Part shown: in pieces, positions 10,450 through 21,709 of the stretch
How the letters are laid out: each line of letters opens with the position of its first letter
How positions within the stretch are numbered: the first letter of the stretch is position 1
Assembly: GCF_000485595.1 (NCBI RefSeq)
Contig: NW_014577485.1
Coordinates: 170,777 to 211,480, forward strand
Direction of reading: 5' to 3'
From: Priapulus caudatus
Lineage: Eukaryota; Priapulida; Priapulimorpha; Priapulimorphida; Priapulidae
DNA length: 40,704 nucleotides
Translations under genes and position numbers: made by a program
Notes under the pieces: model-generated
Told to the model about the DNA's origin: nothing
Database searches by the model: none
The model's input: only the letters and a program-made list of their open reading frames with translations

Positions 10450-12419
10450 GTACGTGAATTTAAATAGCTTAAATCTTTGTAATTATGCAGCATTAATAAT
10501 AAGCTGCATAATTACAAACATACATTATTTAGTTACAAATGAGTCTGTAAAAAATTCGATCAGCGTAAATTTTTCACTTGCGCTTAAAACTGAATTTTTT
10601 CACTCGTCATCCGGTTCATGAACTCGAAATTGATTAACACTCAAGCATAAATCTCTGACGAGAAAGAATTGCTCTAGTTATGCGTGCATATCAACGCTCG
10701 GTATATACATCATGCGGCAGTATGAACGTTTAATTATACAATATATTCACTGTGTATTACACGTAGTTATGAGGACTGACAGTAATTGCAATTGAATCCC
10801 ATCTTACGCAGATGATGTGTGTCTCCTTTTTGCTTCCATCTGCAGAGTGTGAACTACGTCTCTCCTCCCAAAACAAGGGATGGCTGAATGCGTCTATTTT
10901 TATAGGTGAATCTCTCCATAGCGTAGGGGGATGTGGGCTGTTACTGATAACATGTAAATTTTGGTGTAACAGGGAGATACGCAATTAGATGTTACATCAC
11001 GCTCACACGTAAACAAATGTTAAATATAGGTGATGAACAGTTACGCGATTAAAATAAATACGCTCTTTTTCGGTAAATAGCATATTCCTTTTCTGTCTGT
11101 GACATCATGCGTTCTATCCACTTGCAGGCATGATGATAGGAAGCTACACATTAGCCGCACTTGCAGACATCAAAGGTCGTCGTAAGATGCTGATTTGCTG
11201 TCTGATTTTCAACGCGGTGTGCGCTGCGCTCTCCAGCTTTGCTCACTCCTACTGGATGCTACTGGTTATGCGATTCCTATGTGGCGCTGCGGTAGGAGGA
11301 TCTCAGCCGATAGTTTGGTCGTACTTCGTCGAGTTTCAGCCTCGTCAGAAGCGCGGCCGCATGCTCAGTCTGATGGCAGCCTTTTGGACGATTGGCAACA
11401 TACTTGTAGCTCTGCTAGCCTGGGCCATCATCCCACACACGGACATGGGCCACTTCAGCGCGTACACGTATTCCAGCTGGCGCGTCTTTATTCTCGTCTG
11501 CACGGTGCCGCTCCTTACGTCGGCCGTCATGCTGATATTTCTGCCGGAGAGCCCAAAGTGGCTGCTGGAGAACGGCAAGGAGGAGCAGTGCCTAGCCATC
11601 CTCGCGAAGATGTACGCAGTCAACCACGGTACGGAGCAAGGTTTCGACGTGGCGCACGTCCAGCCCTCGCACGTCATCAGCGACGTCAGCCACGACACGT
11701 CGACGATGCCCCACCTCGGCTCGATCGGTCGCTTGGTGTTGAAGTGCAGAGAGCTGCTCTCTGCCCCCCTGCTGCGACGTACAATCGTATTCACGTGGGT
11801 GAACTTTGCGCTCGCTTTTGGTTACTACGGTCTCTGGATGTGGTTCCCGGAGCTGTTCAAGAGGCTAGAAGAGTCGGGGAGAGACGATGTATCTGTGTGC
11901 ACGAGTACGCTGGCGGGACTGAACTCCAGCGGTGTGCCGGATTTCGGAGACTGCTCGGAGGTGGGTGGCAGTGACGAGTTGTACATCAACAGTCTGCTCG
12001 TGGCCGCCTCGAACTTCCCGGGAAGCGTGATCTCTGTCCTGTTCATAGACACGCTGGGCAGGCGGTGGATGCTCGCTGGAAGCATGGTCACCAGCAGCGT
12101 CCTAGTGTTTTTCATATGGTTCATCAAGAACAAGCTGGAAAATTTAATCTTATCCTGTCTGTTTGCCTGCGTTTCCGTCTTGGCGTGGAATGCAATTGCT
12201 GTGTTGGGTCCAGAGATGTTCCCAACTCGTGTGCGCGCCACTGCCTACGGATTTTGCTTGGTATTTGCGCGAGTAGGTGCAGTGTTGGGTAATTACGTGT
12301 TTGGGCAACTAATAGATGTAAATTGCACTGTGCCAGTATTACTAGTCGTTGGCTTGCTTTGTGCTGGTGGGTTTTCTGGTCTGCTTTTACCCGATACCAT
12401 AGGGGCAGCCTTACACTAG
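10306..12419 (+). CDS. Gene A: SVOP/SV2-like MFS transporter (3 exons)
   Basis: Three coding exons join in frame: 10306-10449 (phase 0 donor GTACGT), 10812-10905 (acceptor CAG, donor GTGAAT) and 11128-12419 (acceptor TTGCAG), giving 509 residues. The product matches the synaptic vesicle 2-related family (SVOP, SLC22B-like) of 12-helix major facilitator transporters, which sit in vesicle or plasma membranes; the substrate of this family is largely unresolved. Human SVOP is of similar length (about 548 aa). Introns are only 362 and 222 nt. The start is the first ATG in the open exon, 57 bp after a long TG repeat; a further upstream non-coding exon cannot be excluded. The family call is firm; orthology to SVOP rather than SVOPL or an invertebrate-specific branch is not resolved. 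No clear polyadenylation signal was seen close to the stop. Confidence 0.9.
10476..10518. repeat. Perfect 16-bp-arm hairpin in intron 1 of gene A
   Basis: TTTGTAATTATGCAGC and its exact reverse complement are separated by 11 nt. It lies 26 bp after the exon 1 donor. No target duplication was evident. Confidence 0.75.
10812..10905 (+). CDS. Gene A exon 2 (short middle exon)
   Basis: A 94-nt exon of 31 codons plus one base reads MMCVSFLLPSAECELRL then the KGWLNASIFI segment. It supplies the missing part of the first MFS hairpin (end of helix 1, the first loop with its PSAEC motif, start of helix 2). The acceptor is TTACGCAG and the donor is G|GTGAAT; the split glycine codon is completed by GC at 11128. 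The same exon, with the same borders and length, is on the minus strand of gene B (28287-28380). It is too short to show as a conventional open frame, so homology between the two copies is the main evidence. Confidence 0.88.
11128..12419 (+). CDS. Gene A exon 3 (MFS core, 429 codons)
   Basis: The exon encodes helices 2-12. Visible marks are the loop 2-3 MFS signature ADIKGRRK (protein residues 92-99), the arginine-rich loop PRQKRGRM (151-158), PESPKWLLENGK after helix 6 (219-230), a non-cytosolic loop with two cysteines and an NSS glycosylation site (337-355), the second-half signature DTLGRRW (387-393) and MFPTRVRATAYGF (443-455). The usual PETKG-like end of sugar-porter relatives is replaced by PDTIG and the protein stops four residues later at 509. 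The stop is TAG at 12417-12419. The central part is GC-rich and nearly identical to gene B, while the first 200 and last 300 nt are more AT-rich and diverged. Confidence 0.93.
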
Positions 12420-12962
12420 GATTCAGTTAATATCACACGATCTACATCGCAACAATCATGACCAATCCGTATTGTTGGAACGTTTCCGTTTATATGACGG
12501 AAACTTCAATGCGCAATACCGATGAAACGGCAGTAGACAGTATCGTGGCTTCATCTTCATGGCTTAGTTGCACAGTCTATAGAATGCGTAGAACCATATC
12601 CGTGTGGTCTAGAGAGGTATGTAACTATATGCCCATGCATGACCAGATATGAGTGAGGAGGCTGCATTGACTTATAATAGTCAACCTGCGTATAGTCACA
12701 GTAGAGAAATTCCACGAAACTTCATGGAACAGGTCTAGTACAGACGTAGTTAGCGGATCTTACCTCGAAGGTATTCTTTGGTGAACGGTAGTAACTGAAA
12801 AAAGTAATAGGTAACGGTAGTTAATTTCAGCGTTAGCACGGGTTGACTGCGCGCACGCTCAGTTTAGCTTGTTACGTCACTCAGCAGATAAGACGTCAAT
12901 GACGGTCAAACAACGGTAGGCCGATAGATTTATTAGGATTTATACTATATTATTGTAATAGC

Positions 12963-12999
12963 AGAAGAAGAAGAAGAAGAAGAAGAAGAAGAAGAAGAA
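12963..12999 (+). repeat. (GAA)n microsatellite
   Basis: About 12 consecutive AGA/GAA triplets. Confidence 0.95.
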
Positions 13000-14589
13000 T
13001 ATTAGCAGGTGATTGAATAGGCAGCAGAAGCTGCAACTGGCGTATAATCGAATCTGGGTATCCGATTATAATTTAATTGAGCCATTTTATCAGCATTGAA
13101 AGTGTAAACATTCTTATGTCTGCCTTCCCATACATTATAGATAAATTATTCTGGGAAACTTGTAATCAGACAGTGAAGTGCAGATCAAACACACAATTGC
13201 TGACACAATTTCACACGCTACTGTACTTCCATATAACCCAAACAAGGCTATGCGCAAGCGTATATCAAAATTTATCCCGCGCCTGGCCCCAGATTGCGTA
13301 CAGACACAGTTTAGCGCGGGCTAACTTAATTAGTACGGGATAACTTAGCACGCTTCGAAGCGGGCCTGGCCCACCTCCATTCGTGGGGCTAACTGAAGGA
13401 GAGTATGCCCTCCAGCGCGTAGCGCTGTAGCGCGAAGCGTCGTCAATTTTGGTCGTATAGTATAACACCTGGCAGAAAAGATTAGCGGTGAGGAAAAGCG
13501 CCATAGGTAAAAAATGAAGAAAACGCATTACCTTGTGCTCGGTAAGCATTTGTAAGACCTTGTTGCTGTATTGAACTGCACCTAGTGGGGTTAATCAATA
13601 ATAGTTGTAGGCCTATATATATCAGTTTATTTATTCCAAGTGTAATACCAATCTACACGGGTAGTACGAGAGAAATCAAAAATTAAAAATAACTCAGCAT
13701 TTTGACACAGCGATTGCAAGTGAGATAATGCTGGTATGACAATTTCATAATATTTTACTCGTGACAATGGTACACTACTGAGAAACTGATTACTTTGGTA
13801 ATTATAAATAGCAATCAATTGTTTAATACATCGTGATGCCGTGCAGTATCGTAATGCTCTTAAACAGGTCATGCCGGAAAGCATGTTATTGATTAGTGAA
13901 CGATAACTCCACTCCAACATCTTTCCACTCAAAACTGCCGGACACATTCACATAATTCTAATATGGCCAAGTTTCCACCAATCAAAGCGTGCCATTTCAC
14001 AACAGCCAGTATTATTTTCATCGTCATCATTATTTTCATCTATAAAATCATTTCACATTATTTTCTTCGCGAGTCTTCGAGATATTATTAAATATTCAAG
14101 TCAAGAACATCACGAATTGAACACAGACAATCACCTGTAACGGTTTTACTCGGTTGCGGTTGCGGTTTACTCGGTTTGCGTTTATCGTATTTGTTATTCT
14201 GTCCTCGCGGGGCTTGTTACCGTTATCAGTTTATGTATATTATATTCAGTTATATTCAGTATATATTTAGTTATATTCAGTATATATTCAGTTTTTGTGA
14301 TCAGCGCCTTGCGTTATAAAGAGCTCTATGTCGCTGCGAAATTATCAATCAATATTATATTGCAATTACTGTGTTATCACAATTTAGTTGAATGAATTAT
14401 GATGTACTTTTATTCATAATTTATTGTTGATATATTTTTATAGAAAATTATAATGAATTGAGGGAATTCTAGCCGTGACATTATGTGTAAATAGTGGTAT
14501 TCTTATCCGTACAGGTCAATTAATTCTCTGACAAAGGCATACTAGAATTGTGACATGCGTTGTACATAAAGTGTTATATCGATCATAGG

Positions 14590-14592
<3 letters not shown>

Positions 14593-14640
<48 letters not shown>
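14593..14640. repeat. (AT)n microsatellite
   Basis: About 24 AT dinucleotides, self-complementary. Confidence 0.95.
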
Positions 14641-14645
<5 letters not shown>

Positions 14646-15147
14646 CTACTATTCAGTCTCTATTATCTACTCTTGATATATATATATATGGGGCTGGCTG
14701 TTTCTCTCTGTTATTATTTAGTATTTCCATTCAAGTTGAGTTACAGACTCGATCGCTGGTACCAGTATACCCATCAAATTACCTTTTTAGTTATCAAATT
14801 ATTTACCTTTTTACTATGTTTCTGAATTCTATATCTCTACCTGTTGCCTTACCTGCATGGCGACTTATCATATTCGGCACTGTTAATAAATAAATAAATA
14901 AATAAATATATATATTACCGGGCTTGTCTGGAAAAGAGCGCGCATCTTCGTGCCAATACAATGTAGTTCATAGTTCATTGTACATTGTATCACTAATGCC
15001 GAATTCCTCGATTGTAGAGTGTGTATACGCATGTTTTGTGACGCCCTTGTTAAATTCAGTGTCTGAATAAAGTAAGCCGTCGCAGACGGAATTTTTCTTA
15101 ACACGCACACTGTCGACGACTATGTTCATATTGCGTTACACCTGGAT

Positions 15148-16125
15148 TAGTCCGGGAGCCAAACCCTGATTTTGGGCGGAACCCTGCACTGAGAGTTAAA
15201 GTTTTTTTCTTTGCTGATTCTTGTAGACTAGGTGTTGGTCTTCACTTTCTAGGTGGATGACCACCCGTCACCCTTGAGCAATTTTCTGTATTAACCCTTT
15301 TGTGTTGAGAGCTTCAACTCAAAAAATTAGGGGTGGGAAAAACAAAAAGTCTACTGATCTTGTTGTTTTTTAAAGCCTAATGGATCATGTGACCACTTCA
15401 AAAATGTTTGGTATTTTAAGAGCTCTTTCTATGCATAGTTAAATATGAGGTCACTAGAGGGTCAAAAGGTCACCAATTTTTTGACATTCTTCGAAATCTT
15501 GAAATATTGCTTTTTAGACACACCTGCCTTGGCAAGAACGGTCTTTAATAGGGCATTTTTACCCTAAAATTTAGTTTCAAGGAGATGCCTGCCTATCCAA
15601 TTTAAACCACCCATGTTCAATATGTTGAATGGTTGACAACCGTATTTACAAAAGAAAACAAGTGATGTGCTAAATAGCTGTTTATTCATTACCCAAAGTT
15701 GATAACGCTTACAGTAATTTCACAGATCTGTCGATCTAGAGCAACCATTGCTCACCACATATTGCAATGGTGAAAGTCAAGAGGCTTAGTCTAGATTGTG
15801 GCATTATCCTTTGCCAAACTTACAGGGTCAAAGCGTCATACAAGTACACAGTTAAACTGCCAGTTCAGTTGTTTCGATGAACTGACTGGCAGTCATTTTA
15901 AAGTAAACCAGGGCCATAAGGTAGCCTCCATCTATATTTCGTTTTAAAAAAATAAATTCTCATTACACTACTTCGATGCTCTATGTCAAAATGTTGGCAC
16001 TCGTCTTACTATTGTCTCCAGGCGAAAATAAGAATATATGGTAGATCCATTTTTAGGTAAAAGTGTTTCAGTTCCAACTCTAACACATCAGCCCTCTCTA
16101 GAACAATCGGATGCGGTAGCAAGCA
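15148..16125 (+). repeat. Left TIR of the 5.1-kb transposon
   Basis: An uninterrupted arm of about 980 bp, roughly 80-85% similar by eye to the right arm. Confidence 0.75.
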
Positions 16126-16439
16126 GCAGAAGACAGTGCGTTGATCCGCCAAGAAAGCCTAGAGATGTGCATTGACCCCATGGACGCTGCAAACACCCAG
16201 AAGGTTAGTGAATATCGTAAATAACTGGGCAAATTGGCAAAGCTGAGCGCTATCAATGTGCCAGAACTCCGGTTCATATTTCGAAAAGAAACAGATGGAG
16301 GAATTTGAACAAAATGGGCCAGACGCGGTTTTAGTGAAACCATCCAAGAAGGTTATTTTACATTGACTGTGGACAGCAGGAAGTAATCCATTCGCGCGAC
16401 ACAAGATTACGGACTTAAATGCCATTTATCACGGCGTCT

Positions 16440-17945
16440 TGTGTCTGCTATCAGTTCGCGGAAGATTTGATATCAAGCATGTTCTCATCCATGAACTTGC
16501 CGCCAGTGCCAACATCGCATGGTTTACATGAATTGGCATCGAGGATTGCCACAGAAAGTCACAGCTAAACAGAAGAGTTCTCAAGTAGAAGCTTATCGCA
16601 GTAGAAAAACAGGCCATGACTGATGTGATGGGTTGATAGACGGTCTGCTTACTGCTTTAGGTGATCCACTGGGCTCGAGGCTGGTCAGTGAAGATTATGT
16701 TTCAAATTGTGAAGGAACGTATTCAAGTACTCTTGAAGGTTATGACGGATGACCTGTATTCGACCATTACAGAGATTTAGCACGAAATCTGCTGGCAGGG
16801 GGAGGAAGGCAGGCCGCGCCAGTAGAGTCTTCCCATCTCAGCTTGAAGACAACCCTGCCAGCCAGGAAAGTTGGACTGACTGTACACTTTGAAAACAAGA
16901 AACCAGATCACTCCAGATCATCTATGATGAACTGTCTCGGACAGGATCTTCCACCACAAACAGCCACGGCATACACAAGCTAGTTATCACAGCAGAAAGC
17001 AACACTCCACTTGAAATTCAAAATGATGAGATCAGAAGACGTCAATCGCCTCACACGACCCATTGAGGAAGCGCGACAATATTCATTTGTCCAACAGGTA
17101 ATTGCGGTGCAGTAGAGACAGGGAATCCATTCCAGTGATGTCTGATGACACAGATGTGTTTGTCCTACTAGTCTCTATTATTGATCGACAGTGGACCTCA
17201 AAGTCCCAGTCATCATGGAATCACCAGTGGAACGGTAGGACGGTGATTTGACATTGGTGAGACAGCAAAAAAAACACAGATGATCGCTCAAAATCTCCTT
17301 CAAGCTCCGACCCTTTTCAGTGTTGCCGTTTACACGGTTTGCCACATATTACTTCGGAATTGGCTAAAGAAACTGTAGATCAGAGTCCTTGGCGGCTTGG
17401 CACACCTTGTCTGCAGTTGGCTGACGTAACTGCTGAATTTTGCTGATCGTCTACAACCAAGCCACAACATTCGTAATCAGCTTGCTATGGCAAGAAAAAT
17501 GCTGTGGACATGTCACAGGTTCGCATTCAGCTCTGGGTGTGCGGCTGCTAAAATGGCAGGGCTCACCTCGTCTCCCAAACTATGTTACATGCACTACGAC
17601 TGAAGCATTTCTTAAAAAATGTAAAACGTTGCAAACCACTTACCAGCCTTCTTTGGCGCATCACTCAGGAAAACATCCCCCTCTGTTTGGACCCAGGAGG
17701 AATTTTTGGATGGTATGAAGAAAAGGACACAAAGACACTCACACCTAGCTGTCACGCTTCAGGAAAATGCCTTCTTTGGTGGCCCAGAATATATCCTTCA
17801 CTTGATGAAATGTGGTTGTTCCTGTGTGGATCGTCCCATGCCTCAGAAAGTGTTCTATGCAAAGATGTTGGTCACCTTACATGCCAAATGTTATGTGCTT
17901 GCCTACAGGCATTCGGTTGTTCAGAGAGGCGCTGATGGTTAGAGC
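16440..17945 (+). pseudogene. Decayed transposon gene with C-terminal CXC motif
   Basis: Fragments of one protein can be followed through several frames: HELA.SANI near 16490, SLKTTLPARKVGLTV near 16840, SDDTDVFVLL at 17142-17171 with two neighbouring acidic residues as in nuclease-type active sites, VPVIMESPV near 17200, TTTEAFLKNVKRCK near 17598-17640, FGWYEEKDTKTLTP near 17703-17745, and APEYILHLMKCGCSC-like sequence ending near 17826. After a frameshift LTCQMLCACLQAFGCSE completes a C-x-C...C-x-C array resembling tesmin/TSO1 CXC domains. I recognise the order as that of large uncharacterised, multi-copy proteins of corals, molluscs and arthropods. At least three frameshifts and several stops show the gene is dead. 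What the protein does is not known to me; the context implies a transposon protein. Confidence 0.6.
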
Positions 17946-18785
17946 TGGAACTGAAAGACTCTTACCAAAAATGGACTTACCTAATTCTTTTAATTTTCGC
18001 CTGAGACAATAGTAGACGAGTGCCAAATTTGACATAGAGCATGCCTATGTTATGAAAATATCAAGTATTAATGAATTCATTTTTAAAAAAACGCAATATA
18101 ATGAGAGCTACCTATGGGCTGCGTTATTTAAAATTGATGCCAGGTCAGTTCATTCGAACAACTGACTGCAGTTAATGTGTACTTGTATGACCTTTGACCC
18201 TGCCAAAGTTTGCGCAAAATATGTCGAAACATTAGGACTAACGCTTCGTTGACTTTCCCATTGAATATGTGGTGGAGCAATGGTTGCTCTAGATCGAAGA
18301 TTCTGATTACTGTAGCGTTATCAACTTTTGGTGCTAATAAAAACAGCTATTTTGAGCACATCACTTGTCTTTCTTGTGTAATAGGCTTGGTCAAATTCAA
18401 TATATTTGAACATGGGCAGTTTAAAATGATAGCAGGCATCTCCTTGAACAAATTTAGGGGTAAAAAGCACCATCTATAGCCCTGTTCTTTGGCCAGACAG
18501 GAGCTGCTAAAAGCAATATTTACAGATTTCGAGGACAACGGTCAAACATTTGTGCCTTTTTGACCTTAGTGACCTTATTATTTCACCTATCATTAGAAAG
18601 AGCTCTAAATACAACTTTTTGAAGTGGTCACTGATCATTAGCTTTACAAACAACAAGATCTAGTAGACTTTTTTGTTTTTTCCCCTACCCCTAGATTTTC
18701 GGCCTAATTTGAGTTATGCTCTCAACCTAAAAGCGGTTAAACTAGAAAATTGCCTCAAGGGTGAGCGGTATGCATGTTGTTTGTG
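17900..18785 (-). repeat. Right TIR, inner part
   Basis: Reverse complement of 15255-16125. It includes the shared ATCTAGAGCAACCATTGCTC block (18276-18296 region) and ends near the CTCAAGGGTGAG motif, beyond which the satellite begins. Confidence 0.75.
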
Positions 18786-20089
18786 GTCAAAATTCGATTT
18801 TTGTTTATGTTTATTCTTATCGCCATTACTAAAACATTCGATTTAACATATAACATCTCGATTCTACATATAACATTCGATTTATGCATATTATTTTTTT
18901 TTTTTTTTTTATTCACGCATCGATCATTCGTTCATTCACGCATCGCAATCATTCGCATGTCATTCGATGCGTGAATCGAAATGATTGCGCATGCGCGATC
19001 GAATGATAACGATGCATCATTCGATTCACGCATCGAATGATTCGATTCACGCATCGAATCATTTTCGATTCACGCATCGAACTGATTGAATCGAATCATT
19101 CGATGCCGTGAATCGAATGATGCATCGATCATGATTCGATTCACGCTTCGAATGACTTCGATTCACGGATCGAATGATTCGATTCACGCATGAATGCAAT
19201 TCATCGGATCATTCGATGCTGTGAATCGCAATGATTCGACTGCGTGCTGAATCGAATAGATTCGATGCGTGCAGTCGATGATGGGCCTCGCAATCATTCG
19301 ATTCGGGGCATCGAATCATTCGATTCGACGCATCGAATTGAGCATCCGAATGATTCGATGATGTGAATCGATGATCTCGATGCAAGTGAAATCGATGATT
19401 CGGATGCCGCTGAATCAGAATGATTCGATGCCGATCGAATGATTCGATCGCCATCATTCGATTCACCGCATCGTCAATATTCGTTTACGCATCGATCATT
19501 TCGATTACGCATCGAATCATTCGATTCACGCATCGAATCATTCGATGCATCATTCATGCTTGTGAATCGAGATGATCGATGCGTGAATCGAATGATCGAT
19601 GCGTGAATCGAATGATTCGATGCGTGATCGATGATGATCGAATCATTCGCAATTCGCGCATCGAATCATTTCGATTCACGCCATCGAATGATGCATCGAA
19701 TGATGTCGATGGTGGATCGAATGAGTTCGATGCGTGAATCGAATGATTCGATGTGTGAATCGATGATTCGATGCGTGAATTCGATGATTCGATGCGGAAT
19801 CGAATGATTCAGCTGCATCATTCGATTCACGCATTCGAACATTTCCGATTCACGCATCGAATCATTCGGATTCACGCCATCGAATCATTCGATTCACGCA
19901 TTCGAATCATTCCGATGCGATCATTCGATGCCGTGAATCGAATGATTCGATGCGTGTCGATGATTCGATCCGTGAATCGATGCCATGCATCGCGAATTCA
20001 TGCGATTCACGCCATCGATGATTCGATTCACGCATCGGAATGAGTGCACTCGAATCATCGCAATTCCACGCATCGAATGAATATTGAAC
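18786..20089. repeat. 21-bp palindromic satellite, mixed orientation
   Basis: Units are variants of ATTCGATTCACGCATCGA plus AT(C/G), about 21 bp. The unit is itself nearly palindromic, and runs on one strand alternate with runs of the reverse complement. Single-base indels are frequent. A poly-T of about 20 nt lies near its start (18893-18912). Open frames here (Ile/Arg/His-rich) are artefacts. Confidence 0.9.
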
Positions 20090-20232
20090 TCGAATTATGA
20101 ACAGAATCCCACCATAGCACGGTGCGTCATCCACCTGGAAAGTGAGACCAACCTAGCTCTACAAGAATCGAGCAGATAGCAAAAAACTTTAAAACTCTCA
20201 GTTGCAGGGGTCTGACCCCATGGCTCGGACTA
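20090..20232 (-). repeat. Right TIR, outer part
   Basis: Reverse complement of 15148-15265, carrying GTCATCCACCTGGAAAGTGA, the ACTCTCAGTTGCAGGG block and the terminal GGCTCGGACTA. It is separated from the inner part of the TIR by the satellite. Confidence 0.7.
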
Positions 20233-20500
20233 GATCTCGTCTGTAGCAAATCTGCGAAATTAACTGCTTAACGAATGAAATGTCGAGCAATCTCCGCGTA
20301 AGCGATTGACGTATTCAATCGCAGCGCTTTATTCGCAATATACCGCACTCCGGTGACATGCAACGCGGTCATTACAACAGCCCTGCAAAGAACCAGATAC
20401 GTGTTTTCTAAGCAGGCTCGGCGACAGCTGTCGGCCTAAGCTGGCAATATCAGCGGAGCGTCATACGCTACCGTATTTATGAGCAATATTTGCACACACA

Positions 20501-20554
<54 letters not shown>

Positions 20555-21054
20555 ACACAAATATATATATATATATTTATATATATATATATAATATATG
20601 TATAAGCACAAACTAATATACAATATTTTTAGTAAACTTCAATAGTTCGTACGTTACGTCGTTACGTTCGTATTTCTATTGCCTGAAATCATCCTATTCA
20701 TTCGCTCGCAACGTAAAGTGAAGAACACACTGCGCATGCACTATCATCGAATTTGTTGTGGTGAATCATTAAATCTAGGCACTACAGACGAGGCAGATTA
20801 AAATATCAACTTCACTTAATACTGCTTCACTGTGCGAGAACCAACAATATACTCACCTTTGATCTTTCGTTCGGTTCACGTTTAGGTTCTGGTCATTCAT
20901 CACAGATACGTCAGGTCTGTCAACATGCACTGAAACATGCTAAATTTCACACTCAGGCATGAATCATGACTTTACCATTGATGAAGTGTAACAGAAATAA
21001 AGAGTTAGCCACGTACATCCTTTCGCGTGATACCTGATTTCACATATTATGTGT
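20233..21054. other. Non-coding sequence
   Basis: Contains only a CA/TA microsatellite (20494-20592). No gene recognised. Confidence 0.4.
20494..20592. repeat. (CA)n-(TA)n compound microsatellite
   Basis: (CA)n changes to (TA)n at about 20560. Confidence 0.95.
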
Positions 21055-21061
21055 ATAATAT

Positions 21062-21095
21062 CAAGACCTAATAATACATGTATTATTAGGTCTTG
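21062..21095. mobile_element. Micro-palindrome element 1 (34 bp)
   Basis: A perfect 34-bp palindrome, each half being CAAGACCTAATAATACA or its complement. Flanks ATAATAT (21055-21061) and ATAAAAT (21096-21102) look like a 7-bp target duplication with one change. The ends match elements at 25594 and 39254. Confidence 0.65.
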
Positions 21096-21333
21096 ATAAA
21101 ATATTGTAATCATATAAATAATGCAGTAATAAGAAAATGACGACATCAGATAAGAGAACAAAAAGTGCAATATTTTTTTATTTATTTTAAACATTTACTG
21201 TAATTATCAAAATAGTATGTGAAAACAAATTATGGAACAAGCTACAGATACACAACTAGATTGATACACGGCTGTATATCTGATATTAAAATGACTTGTA
21301 ATCTCATGGCTATATGCCTAACTATTAATCGCG

Positions 21334-21709
21334 TTGATATATCTCTCCTCTTTGACATCGTCTTGCACATAGTTGTGCGGAGTGTGATATCAAAAACTTT
21401 AAACTGATGTCGAATCTAATTCAAAATATGTTTCCAGATTTATTATTTTTGTTCCGTAGTATATAGGTAATTAAGAATATTAAAAATCTGCTGACTAGCC
21501 CGAGTTGCAAATATATACACGAGGAAATTTATCTATCGCGATAAAAGACCTATTGATAGCGTTGAGAAATCTCTCCTGTTTGACATCGTCTTGCACTTAA
21601 TTGTGCAGAATGTGATATCGAAAACCTTAAACTGATATCGAATCTAATTCAAAATATGTTTCCAGATTTATTATTTATGTTCCGCAGTGTATATAGGTAA
21701 TTAAAAATC
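21334..21709 (+). repeat. Direct duplication of a ~148-bp segment
   Basis: 21334-21481 and 21562-21709 are about 90% identical (shared blocks GACATCGTCTTGCAC, TTTCCAGATTTATTATTT), offset by 228 bp. No coding frame is shared. Confidence 0.8.

Larger units (their letters stand above)
12420..15147. other. Non-coding sequence after gene A
   Basis: This holds (GAA)n at 12963-12999, an (AT)n tract at 14593-14640 and (AAAT)n near 14885-14905. Frames at 13265-13549 (-) and 13627-13947 (-) show no known domain. The 3' UTR of gene A must lie at its start, but its end cannot be seen. Confidence 0.45.
15148..20232. mobile_element. 5.1-kb DNA transposon with ~1-kb TIRs
   Basis: The left arm 15148-16125 is matched in reverse complement by the right arm, which is split into 17900-18785 and 20090-20232. 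Matching landmarks include TAGTCCG...AGCCA at the outer ends, ACTGAGAGTT..AAAGTTTTTT, TCACCCTTGAG.CAATTTTCT, GTTGATAACGCT.ACAGTAAT and CTATGTCAAA.T.TTGGCACTCGTC. The unique interior (16130-17900) holds a decayed gene whose 3' end runs into the right TIR. The right TIR is interrupted by a 1.3-kb satellite. Exact ends and target duplication are uncertain because both arms have many indels. The superfamily is not resolved. Confidence 0.75.

Noticed and set aside
11345-12241. Antisense frames opposite gene A exon 3, and an overlapping + frame (11195-11974)
   Set aside because: Shadows of a GC-rich, conserved exon. The same shadows recur in gene B because the DNA is shared.
18786-20089. CRISPR-like regular repeat
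   Set aside because: There are no unique spacers of constant length, orientation switches, and the genome is animal.
18940-20134. Ile/Arg/His-rich frames in the 21-bp satellite
   Set aside because: Periodic translation of the tandem unit.
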